Assembly (NCBI GenBank): GCA_964610775.1
Contig: CAZSZC010000022.1
Coordinates: forward strand, 1-9,274
DNA: 9,274 bases
DNA from: CAZPWF01 sp964610775
GTDB lineage: Bacteria; Patescibacteriota; Saccharimonadia; Saccharimonadales; JACQNP01
Direction of reading: 5' to 3'
Of this stretch, positions 1 to 5,049 are shown piece by piece. Every line of letters begins with the position of its first letter. The stretch's first letter is position 1. The position numbers and the translations under genes were made by a program. The notes beneath the pieces are model-generated. The model was given only the letters and a program-made list of their open reading frames with translations, made no database searches and was not told the DNA's origin.

Positions 1-551
1 TCTTTTATTTCTCGTTCTCTTTCAACAATAAGTCTGACGGCTACTGACTGGACGCGACCAGCTGAAAGCCCAGGTCTAACTTTTTTCCATAAAACTGGAC
101 TAAGTTTATATCCGACTAGGCGGTCTAAAACCCGACGAGCCTGTTGGGCGTCAACAAGCTTAGTATCCACAGAGCGCGGATTGACGATAGCCTGATCGAT
201 GGCAGGCTTTGTAATTTCGTGGAACACGATTCGTTTAGTTGTTTTTTCGTCGAGATTAAGCGCTTTGCATAAATGCCAAGCAATTGCTTCTCCTTCGCGG
301 TCTTCATCACTTGCTAGCCAGACGGTATCAACTGTTTTTGCGGCTTTCTTAAGCTCGCTAACGACCTTTTTCTTATCAGAGCTAATCTCGTAAGTTGGCT
401 CAAAGTTATTTTCAATGTCTATAGATATACCCTTTTTAGGTAAATCCCTAATATGACCAAAACTACTCTTGACCTCATAATCTTTACCAAGGAATTTCTC
501 GATGGTTTTTGCTTTTGCCGGGGATTCAACGATTACTAGATTTTTTGCCAT
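1..551 (-). CDS. topA: DNA topoisomerase I (type IA), N-terminal part, cut by window edge
   Basis: Type IA topoisomerase that relaxes negatively supercoiled DNA by a single-strand break. The frame is open from an ATG at 551 to the left edge, giving 183 of an expected 700-800 residues. The TOPRIM domain is clear: it begins MAKNLVIVESPAKAKTIEKF with the catalytic Glu9, followed by FGHIRDLP (31-38) and the metal-binding DEDREGEA (82-89). It continues into the start of the topoisomerase core with DRLVGYKLSPVLWKKVRPG (143-161) and LSAGRVQSVAVRLIVERE. The active-site Tyr lies beyond the edge. The start is the family's usual first Met; no good Shine-Dalgarno precedes it. It lies 72 nt downstream of the small membrane protein gene and then dprA, in the familiar dprA-topA order, so co-transcription is likely. 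The identification is secure; only the 3' part is missing. Confidence 0.96.
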   Translation of the reverse strand, partial: MAKNLVIVESPAKAKTIEKFLGKDYEVKSSFGHIRDLPKKGISIDIENNFEPTYEISSDKKKVVSELKKAAKTVDTVWLASDEDREGEAIAWHLCKALNLDEKTTKRIVFHEITKPAIDQAIVNPRSVDTKLVDAQQARRVLDRLVGYKLSPVLWKKVRPGLSAGRVQSVAVRLIVEREREIK

Positions 552-623
552 TAGCTTTAAGTTTACCTATTTGTAGTGATACAGCAAGTAAGACTACCGT
601 TTGTTACTGAAAAAAGCAAATGA

Positions 624-794
624 TTAGCCATTTCCTAGTTTATAACCAGCCCATATGCCGACAATTCCGCCGATGGTACTAAATAGTATGCTCCATAAGC
701 CGAAAACATTACCATTATCAATTGCCGCACCTATAGCGCCGCCCGCAATTGATCCAATAGCTATACCTATATATATGTAGGTTTTTGTTTCCAT
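624..794 (-). CDS. Small two-helix glycine-zipper membrane protein, 56 aa
   Basis: Short ORF between dprA and topA, on their strand, 21 nt after the dprA stop. The protein starts METKTYIYIGIAIG and ends AGYKLGNG. It is almost entirely two hydrophobic segments (about 6-25 and 31-50) joined by a polar turn (DNGN, 26-29). Glycines recur every fourth residue in both: G10/G14/G18/G22 and G42/G46/G50/G54, the pattern of tightly packed glycine-zipper helices. There is no signal peptidase site, so it is probably an inner-membrane hairpin. The layout loosely resembles AtpZ/AtpI-type small ATPase-associated proteins, but there is no atp context and I do not assign that function. No convincing Shine-Dalgarno is present. 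That it is a real gene is inferred from regular composition, operon fit and spacing. Confidence 0.7.
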   Translation of the reverse strand: METKTYIYIGIAIGSIAGGAIGAAIDNGNVFGLWSILFSTIGGIVGIWAGYKLGNG

Positions 795-815
795 ACTTTA
801 ATCATAGCGTACAAG

Positions 816-1673
816 CTAATATATAGCCCAATGACCAGAGCCCAATGGGCGGATTTTTCGTGTTATTTCGAGCATGGATACTGTTTGATTGAAGGTTCTT
901 ATATCTAACGTACTTTTGTCTATCAATTCATTAATATCGCTTACGCCTTGTTGGATAAGAGTTAATATCTCTTCTTCGGCTTGATTGTGGGCAATGACTT
1001 CCTTTTTAGTATTGGCTAACTCAAGGTCTAGAGAGTTTAATATGTCTTGTGAGCATGTTATTGGCGTAGCGCCAGTTCTAATGAGATTATTCGTACCCTC
1101 ACTTTGAGAACTGGTTATATTGCCGGGTACTGCCATAACTGGTTTACCTTGTTCTAAGCCAAAGTTAGCAGTGTGAATTGTGCCACTACGTACACCAGCT
1201 TCTGTAATAAGTAATCCATCACCTAGGCCGGATATAATTCGATTACGAGCTATAAAGTTTTGCTTCAGTGCCGGCATGTCGGGCTCATATTCTGTAACAA
1301 GCAGTCCATCATTCTCTAGGATTCGTAGAGCTAGGTTACGGTGTGATGATGGATAGATATTGTTAAGGCCAGATGGCATTACCGCAATGGTTTTACCTCC
1401 TGCATTGAGCGCTGCCTGATGTGCTAACGAATCGACACCCAAGGCTAGACCGCTGACTATTACTACATTGTAAGCAGCTAGAGTCTCTACTAAATCTAAA
1501 GTAACCTGTTTGCCGTAACTAGTCACTTTTCTACTACCAACGACAGATAGACTGTTATTTGAATTCAAAAGAGATGGGTTTCCAATTAGATATAATTGTT
1601 TTGGTGGCGTGGGTATATTACGCAGCCGAGCTGGGTAATCGTTGTCTTCAAGCGTAAGCATATTGACTTTCAT
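816..1673 (-). CDS. dprA: DNA-processing protein DprA (Smf family)
   Basis: DprA binds incoming single-stranded DNA during natural transformation and loads RecA on it. The 285-aa protein shows the Rossmann-like core motifs in order: VVGSRKVTSYG (44-54), SGLALGVDSLAH (74-85), MPSGLNNIYP (99-108), FIARNRIISGL (140-150), TEAGVRSGT (157-165) and AVPGNI (181-186), then a Gly-Asn-Leu-Ile stretch. Residues about 225-285 look like the C-terminal winged-helix domain. The N-terminal SAM-like domain of longer DprA proteins is absent, and the protein starts directly at the short pre-Rossmann region, as in many compact versions. It is the first gene of a likely dprA-small protein-topA unit. A candidate promoter lies at 1698-1726. 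There is no Shine-Dalgarno; Met5 is an alternative start. Confidence 0.95.
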   Translation of the reverse strand: MKVNMLTLEDNDYPARLRNIPTPPKQLYLIGNPSLLNSNNSLSVVGSRKVTSYGKQVTLDLVETLAAYNVVIVSGLALGVDSLAHQAALNAGGKTIAVMPSGLNNIYPSSHRNLALRILENDGLLVTEYEPDMPALKQNFIARNRIISGLGDGLLITEAGVRSGTIHTANFGLEQGKPVMAVPGNITSSQSEGTNNLIRTGATPITCSQDILNSLDLELANTKKEVIAHNQAEEEILTLIQQGVSDINELIDKSTLDIRTFNQTVSMLEITRKIRPLGSGHWAIY

Positions 1674-1692
1674 ACGAAAAGATATTTAAGTA

Positions 1693-1721
1693 TTGACATA
1701 ATGTCATATATTTGCTAGAAT
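1693..1721 (+). promoter_or_regulatory. Strong sigma70-type promoter driving the structured RNA
   Basis: TTGACA (1693-1698), a 17-bp spacer and TAGAAT (1716-1721), with a TGC extended -10 directly before it. This is close to perfect consensus and the best promoter in the window. Expected initiation is about 1726-1730. No protein ORF follows for almost 400 bases, so it probably drives a non-coding RNA. Confidence 0.8.
1694..1706. repeat. 13-bp perfect palindrome within the divergent promoters
   Basis: TGACAT-A-ATGTCA is a perfect inverted repeat with a one-base centre. It covers the -35 box of the plus-strand promoter and the -10 of the minus-strand one, where a dimeric repressor would block both. 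It could also be chance in AT-rich promoter DNA. Confidence 0.5.
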
Positions 1722-1726
1722 GGCAA
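1698..1726 (-). promoter_or_regulatory. Candidate dprA promoter, overlapping the opposing ncRNA promoter
   Basis: On the minus strand, TTGCCA (1721-1726), a 17-bp spacer and CATTAT (1698-1703) preceded by a TG extension fit a sigma70-type promoter with a weak -10. It gives a dprA leader of roughly 20 nt. It lies back-to-front over the strong plus-strand promoter at 1693-1721, so the two should interfere. Confidence 0.45.
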
Positions 1727-1727
1727 C

Positions 1728-2080
1728 CTGTAAGTCAGCTATAGCGGATTTACGTACCTTACACCCCTATTCTAACTATATTGTTAGATTGTTTTAGAGC
1801 GTGCTGGACTAAGTCGTTACCCTCCACTTATCTTGCGCTTTTCGTCTTGGACGAATAATATGCGCTCTAAAGCAAACTAACCCCTTTAAGACACCCCACG
1901 TTGATCGTGGGGACCCCTTCTCGTAAGGGTCCGTCCCGTAAAGAGTGAGTCCAAAAGATTCTGCCCCTGTGGCGGAGGCACAGTACATTATTTTATGAGT
2001 AACTGATGCTTCACTGGGTGGGCTTAAAGGGTTTAATGAGCCTCCAGTGGTGCCCACCCCCTCTGGGGGCTCTTTAATTT
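1728..2080 (+). ncRNA. Unidentified structured RNA, about 350 nt
   Basis: A 441-base stretch without a credible protein gene, bounded by the promoter at 1693-1721 and a terminator at 2038-2080. Predicted helices, read by eye: 1771-1776/1783-1788 (6 bp); a 15-bp helix 1789-1803/1861-1875 with three G-U pairs; 1841-1846/1850-1855 inside it; 1894-1900/1906-1912 (7 GC-rich bp, loop TTGAT); 1915-1919/1925-1929; and 1967-1971/1979-1983 with loop GCGGAGG. I looked for and did not find the RNase P P4 core, the tmRNA tRNA-like ends or tag, or the SRP Alu/GNAR tip. Length would fit any of the large housekeeping RNAs, so a divergent member is possible. It may alternatively act as a conditional leader for the gene at 2115. 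Confidence 0.6.
2038..2080 (+). terminator. Rho-independent terminator of the structured RNA
   Basis: GAGCCTCCAG (2038-2047) pairs with CTGGGGGCTC (2063-2072) over 10 bp with one G-U pair, followed by TTTAATTT. The 15-nt loop holds GGT/ACC and a C-rich run. It ends about 35 nt before the next ATG. Confidence 0.75.
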
Positions 2081-2099
2081 CGTAGATTATGTAAAAATA

Positions 2100-2108
2100 T
2101 GGTATAAT
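2100..2108 (+). promoter_or_regulatory. Extended -10 promoter giving a leaderless mRNA for the 97-aa gene
   Basis: TGG-TATAAT (TATAAT at 2103-2108) is a perfect extended -10 box. Only 6 bp separate it from the ATG at 2115, so initiation is expected at or next to the start codon. The -35 region is poor, as is usual with an extended -10. Confidence 0.7.
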
Positions 2109-2114
2109 AATCCT

Positions 2115-2408
2115 ATGCATTTGGATAATGAGATAATATTTCTAGATAGAGATGACATAGAGTTGCTCGGTCTTGAGGCAAATGAAGATCAATATCCAAA
2201 AAATTGTGCTAGCGATTTATTTGTTGCGACGGCAATCATAGAGCAAGGTATTGTCGATGCCCTTAGTGCTCCTCCAGATACTCAGCGTGGGCTTCATAAT
2301 AAACAACAAAATTTACTACAAAAGAGACTAAGAATAGCCAGTAGTCTAAAGGCAGGGCTAAGCGAGATAATAGAAGCCGACTTTGCAGACGAACTTAATC
2401 AACTCTAG
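2115..2408 (+). CDS. Unrecognised small acidic protein, 97 aa
   Basis: I do not recognise this family. The protein starts MHLDNEIIFLDRDDIELLG. It is soluble and acidic at both ends, with a basic central segment (NKQQNLLQKRLRIASS, about 62-77), and looks mainly helical, with no membrane segment, signal peptide or cysteine pattern. The start is well placed because an extended -10 box ends 6 bp upstream, implying a leaderless transcript, and no Shine-Dalgarno is present. It follows the structured RNA and its terminator, and converges on pth with a 14-bp gap. Codon use is like its neighbours. It may be a lineage-specific protein; a functional link with the RNA upstream is possible but only suggested by position. 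Confidence 0.75.
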   Translation: MHLDNEIIFLDRDDIELLGLEANEDQYPKNCASDLFVATAIIEQGIVDALSAPPDTQRGLHNKQQNLLQKRLRIASSLKAGLSEIIEADFADELNQL

Positions 2409-2422
2409 TATTATAGGCGTTT

Positions 2423-3064
2423 CTAGATAATAAAACTTCGGGTCTCAGCCCCAAGCGATTGCACCTGCGTATTGTAAAGATACTCAGTCACAATAGCATT
2501 TGCTTCTCTAAAGAGTTGGGGTAGCATTTTTTGCTCCTCTGCCGAAAACTTAGACAATACATAATTCGCCGGGTCTACCTTACTGTCTTTACCAATCCCA
2601 ACCCTAATACGGGCGAAGTTTTCCCCGATGTGTTGGATAATAGATTTAAGGCCATTATGGCCGGCACTACCGCCGCCATATTTAGTCTGAATTTTGCCAA
2701 ATTCAATATCTAGTTCGTCGTGAATGACGATAACCTGGTCGGAGGTAATTTTGTAGAAATGCATAACGGCTTGGACTGCTCGACCACTTTCGTTCATGAA
2801 AGTGTCTGGTTTGATCATAATGACTCTTTGATCGCCAGCCTGACCGCTGATCAAACTGCAATTCATATCTTTCTTGTGAACCCAACCCTCAAATTCTAGT
2901 GCTTTCGCCAAACTTTCGACACAGTCAAAACCTATGTTGTGACGTGTCATGTCATACTCTTTGCCAGGATTCCCTAATCCGACAATTAAGCAAGATTTAT
3001 TAAGTCCTAATGTATAAAGTGGGGCCGATGAGCCGCTATCGGGTTTTTTATGAAATAAAGCCAT
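2423..3064 (-). CDS. pth: Peptidyl-tRNA hydrolase
   Basis: Cleaves peptidyl-tRNA released from stalled ribosomes, recycling tRNA in the cytoplasm. The conserved motifs are all present: LIVGLGNPGKEYDMTRHNIGF (split as LIVGLGNPG at 26-34 and TRHNIGF at 40-46), with His42 as catalytic base and Asn32; MNESG (90-94); HDELD with Asp116; and GGGSAGHNGLKS (130-141). At 213 aa it is about 20 residues longer than typical because of an N-terminal extension (1-24) rich in Ser, Lys and Pro. The start at 3064 is supported by a TATACT -10 box ending 6 bp upstream; no Shine-Dalgarno exists. It follows der with a 57-nt gap. The internal minus-strand ORF at 2703-2885 is a frame shadow. Confidence 0.96.
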   Translation of the reverse strand: MALFHKKPDSGSSAPLYTLGLNKSCLIVGLGNPGKEYDMTRHNIGFDCVESLAKALEFEGWVHKKDMNCSLISGQAGDQRVIMIKPDTFMNESGRAVQAVMHFYKITSDQVIVIHDELDIEFGKIQTKYGGGSAGHNGLKSIIQHIGENFARIRVGIGKDSKVDPANYVLSKFSAEEQKMLPQLFREANAIVTEYLYNTQVQSLGAETRSFII

Positions 3065-3070
3065 GGAGTA

Positions 3071-3076
3071 AGTATA
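3071..3076 (-). promoter_or_regulatory. -10 box for a leaderless pth transcript
   Basis: TATACT lies 6 bp before the pth ATG, the same spacing as at the 97-aa gene. The -35 region is weak (TTATGT at an 18-bp spacer). It would let pth be transcribed independently of der. Confidence 0.5.
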
Positions 3077-3121
3077 GATTACAAAACTATCGACACATAA
3101 TAAATAAGGGTAAACAGAGAT

Positions 3122-4474
3122 CTAATCTTTTGTTGGGCTTCGGCCGTGTTTGTGGGTGTCGTGTTTCTCAAAAAACCAGAACTTGATAGCCGTACCTTCA
3201 AAACCATATTTATTACGAAAATCGCGCTCCATGTATCGCTTGTATGACCAGTGCAAAAACTTGGTATGTGCACCATAGATCTTGAAGTTTATCGGCTCCT
3301 CTTCTTCTTGTGTCATATAGTTAAGTTTAGGTGCGCGATTCTTAAGTCCAGCTGGTGGGTGTTTATCGGTGACCTGCTGTAGCCACTGGTTTAGCTGAGT
3401 TGTCTTAATTTTTTTGTGACGATTTTCGTGGATCTCTAGGATGGTTTCGTATATTTTTGTCACATTTTGTCCCGTAACTGCGCTAGTGAATATTAGGGTA
3501 GCCCAGGGTACGAAGTCGTAGATGTGCTTTATTTGTGCAGCCATCTGGTCGCGCGTAAAGGGTGTCTTATCTTCTAGACTATCCCACTTACTTATGATCA
3601 GCACTAGGCCTTTGCCAGCTTCTTTGATAGTGCCGGCTAGTTTTTGATCCAAAGCGACATTGATCTCGTTAGCATCCATTAACAGAAGACATATATCGGA
3701 CTGTTCAATTGCACCAAGAGCCCTGATAACGCTGAATTTTTCTATCCCCTTCTCAATCTTGCCACTGCGTCGTATGCCAGCTGTGTCCATGAGGGCGATT
3801 GCCTTTTTCTCATAACGTATTGTGGTTCGGTTAATGTCGCGAGTAGTACCTGCCCTGTCGGCCACGATGGCTTGTTGTTTTTTGGCTAATGCGTTGAAGA
3901 GTGTTGACTTACCAACATTTGGTCGACCGATAAGGGCGACATTTATTTGGTCGGGGTCAGTTTTTGTGGTGACGCTAGGTATGATTTCTATCAATGCTTC
4001 CAGTAATTCTTGAATACCGCGTTTCTGTGTGGTGCTGGTAAGAATAATGGGTTTGATGCCCAGTCTTTGGAATTCACTTACCTCAGCTCGAGGGTTGTGA
4101 TCTATTTTGTTCACCACTAGCATTACTGGTTTCTTGGTTTTTAAAGCCATCTTAGCAACCCGTCGATCTTCTTCGGAGAGAGTTGTATCAGCTTCAATTA
4201 CAACCCATATTACGTCAGCACTATCAGCGGCTTGGGCTACCTGTTCCTGGATCGTAAATTCAAAATCATCTTCAGCATCTTTGATACCAGCAGTGTCGAT
4301 TAACCAAAAATCATGATCCTGGAAATGGGCTTTTTCCCATAACGAGTCACGTGTTGTGCCGGCTTCTCTAGCCACAATAGCTTCTCTTCTGGATAAAATT
4401 GCGTTGAATAAACTAGACTTGCCTACATTGGCGCGTCCAACAATAGCAACGATCGGTACTTTCTTGATACTCAT
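3122..4474 (-). CDS. der: Ribosome-assembly GTPase Der (EngA)
   Basis: Der is a tandem-GTPase factor needed for 50S subunit maturation. Counting from the ATG at 4474 the protein has 450 residues. The first G domain has GRANVGKSS (G1), DTAG (G3) and NKID (G4). The second has GRPNVGKST, DTAG and SKWD, a small deviation from the usual NKWD. A C-terminal KH-like domain follows, with KHPPAG, SYKRYMERDFRNKYGFEGTA and a basic tail. A longer frame reaches a TTG at 4513, but that TTG forms the -35 box, and the -10 lies between it and 4474, so 4474 is the better start. The -10 ends 10 bp before the ATG, giving an almost leaderless mRNA. pth follows 57 nt downstream. Confidence 0.96.
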   Translation of the reverse strand: MSIKKVPIVAIVGRANVGKSSLFNAILSRREAIVAREAGTTRDSLWEKAHFQDHDFWLIDTAGIKDAEDDFEFTIQEQVAQAADSADVIWVVIEADTTLSEEDRRVAKMALKTKKPVMLVVNKIDHNPRAEVSEFQRLGIKPIILTSTTQKRGIQELLEALIEIIPSVTTKTDPDQINVALIGRPNVGKSTLFNALAKKQQAIVADRAGTTRDINRTTIRYEKKAIALMDTAGIRRSGKIEKGIEKFSVIRALGAIEQSDICLLLMDANEINVALDQKLAGTIKEAGKGLVLIISKWDSLEDKTPFTRDQMAAQIKHIYDFVPWATLIFTSAVTGQNVTKIYETILEIHENRHKKIKTTQLNQWLQQVTDKHPPAGLKNRAPKLNYMTQEEEEPINFKIYGAHTKFLHWSYKRYMERDFRNKYGFEGTAIKFWFFEKHDTHKHGRSPTKD

Positions 4475-4484
4475 TATTAAGCAT

Positions 4485-4513
4485 ATTCTAACAGAGGTAG
4501 TTATAATTGACAA
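4485..4513 (-). promoter_or_regulatory. der promoter, near-leaderless
   Basis: On the minus strand, TTGTCA (4508-4513), a 17-bp spacer and TAGAAT (4485-4490) with a TGT extension. Only 10 bp separate the -10 from the der ATG, so the leader would be about 3 nt. This decides the der start at 4474. Confidence 0.75.
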
Positions 4514-4520
4514 GTGACTA

Positions 4521-4548
4521 TTATAATGTCTAAATTATATGTTACAAT
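4521..4548 (+). promoter_or_regulatory. Extended -10 promoter for the leader ORF and 112-aa gene
   Basis: TACAAT (4543-4548) preceded by TGT forms an extended -10. TTATAA (4521-4526) at a 16-bp spacer is a weak -35. The -10 ends 7 bp before the ATG of a 13-codon ORF, so that ORF would be leaderless. It diverges from the der promoter. Confidence 0.5.
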
Positions 4549-4555
4549 TACATCA

Positions 4556-4597
4556 ATGAATATTATTTCTAAGACAACAAAGAAGCTTCTGCCCTAG
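4556..4597 (+). CDS. Putative 13-aa leader peptide
   Basis: The ORF encodes MNIISKTTKKLLP followed by TAG. Its ATG sits 7 bp after an extended -10 box, fitting leaderless initiation as seen at other genes here. Its last codons form the 5' arm of the first hairpin, and the TAG stop (4595-4597) falls exactly in that hairpin's apical loop, so a terminating ribosome would unfold it. There is no direct evidence of translation; the ORF could be chance. Confidence 0.4.
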   Translation: MNIISKTTKKLLP

Positions 4598-4612
4598 CCG
4601 GGTAGGTTTCTT
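4580..4612 (+). promoter_or_regulatory. Leader hairpin 1, stop codon in its loop
   Basis: AAGAAGC (4580-4586) pairs with GTTTCTT (4606-4612) with one G-U. After a TT bulge, CTGCCC (4589-4594) pairs with GGGTAG (4600-4605). The loop is TAGCC. This makes 13 pairs overlapping the end of the leader ORF. Confidence 0.6.
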
Positions 4613-4624
4613 GCTGTATTAGTG

Positions 4625-4654
4625 CAAAGAACCTCGTTCCGGCGGGGTTCTTTG
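4625..4654 (+). terminator. Leader hairpin 2, terminator-like, possibly bidirectional
   Basis: CAAAGAACCTCG (4625-4636) pairs with CGGGGTTCTTTG (4643-4654) over 12 bp with one G-U and loop TTCCGG. The T-rich segment is inside the 3' arm, with only GATTGATT beyond, so efficiency is uncertain. TTCTTTG (4648-4654) can alternatively pair with CAAAGAA at 4665-4671. It could act as an attenuator for the 112-aa gene, or stop minus-strand transcripts from the kinase operon. Confidence 0.55.
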
Positions 4655-4700
4655 ATTGATTGGTCAAAGAATTCATCTAGGGCGTTAGGTCGAATAAGCG

Positions 4701-4706
4701 AAAGGA
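4701..4706 (+). promoter_or_regulatory. Shine-Dalgarno for the 112-aa gene
   Basis: AAAGGA ends 4 nt before the ATG at 4711. It is one of only two clear ribosome binding sites in the window, on a gene with a long leader, in contrast with the leaderless genes. Confidence 0.55.
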
Positions 4707-4710
4707 TGAT

Positions 4711-5049
4711 ATGTATATAACTAATTCAGAAATGCTTGATGATGAATATCGTGAAATTATTAGCTCTGGAGAATGCGTGCTGGTTTCGGGTCAACCTCTG
4801 GCATGCTGGTCGGATAATAAAGATAGTTTTTTTGACGATTGCTCAGAAGTTATAATGATGCCATTTATAGTGCATAGTGTTACGATTGACCAGATTAATC
4901 CAGGACTAAATAAACATTTAGATATGCGTTACACTGGTAATTTTGTAGGTATAGTTGGTTTTAATCCAGAAACCAACGAAGAATTTAGATTTGCCATTCG
5001 TGATGAACTCAATTTTTGCCTACAAGGCATCAATAATTTTATCGAATGA
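4711..5049 (+). CDS. Unrecognised soluble protein, 112 aa
   Basis: I do not recognise this family. The protein is acidic, without membrane segments or signal peptide, and appears mixed alpha/beta. A short N-terminal helix (MLDDEYREIISSG) is followed by beta-like segments (CVLVSGQPL, VIMMPFIVHSVTI, GNFVGIVGFNP, FRFAIRDEL). It has four cysteines (22, 32, 44, 103) not in a zinc-binding spacing. A Shine-Dalgarno (AAAGGA) supports the start at 4711. It is preceded by a leader with a mini-ORF and two hairpins, which may control it. Its last 30 nt overlap, tail to tail, the end of the pseudouridine synthase gene. The regular codon pattern and good start make it a likely real gene, but the function is unknown. 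Confidence 0.75.
   Translation: MYITNSEMLDDEYREIISSGECVLVSGQPLACWSDNKDSFFDDCSEVIMMPFIVHSVTIDQINPGLNKHLDMRYTGNFVGIVGFNPETNEEFRFAIRDELNFCLQGINNFIE

Noticed and set aside
1720..1797. 25-codon plus-strand ORF starting MATCKSAIADL
   Set aside because: Its ATG is inside the -10 box (1716-1721), so the evident promoter would not transcribe the start codon.
1791..1800. GTTTTAGAGC, identical to the start of some type II CRISPR repeats
   Set aside because: It is one arm of a 15-bp helix in the structured RNA; there is no repeat array, no spacer pattern and no cas gene in the window.
1728..2080. Structured RNA as tmRNA, RNase P RNA or SRP RNA
   Set aside because: I could not find the tRNA-like ends or tag ORF, the GAGGAAAGUCC-type P4 core, or the GGAAG-type SRP tip on either strand; a highly divergent form is not excluded.
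1809..2120. 103-codon minus-strand ORF
   Set aside because: It lies antisense across the foldable RNA and its terminator, its composition is not protein-like, and its ATG overlaps the plus-strand start and -10 region.
4475..4513. TTG start giving a 13-residue longer Der
   Set aside because: The TTG is the first part of the -35 box and the extension contains the -10; the family normally begins near the first P-loop, as with the ATG at 4474.
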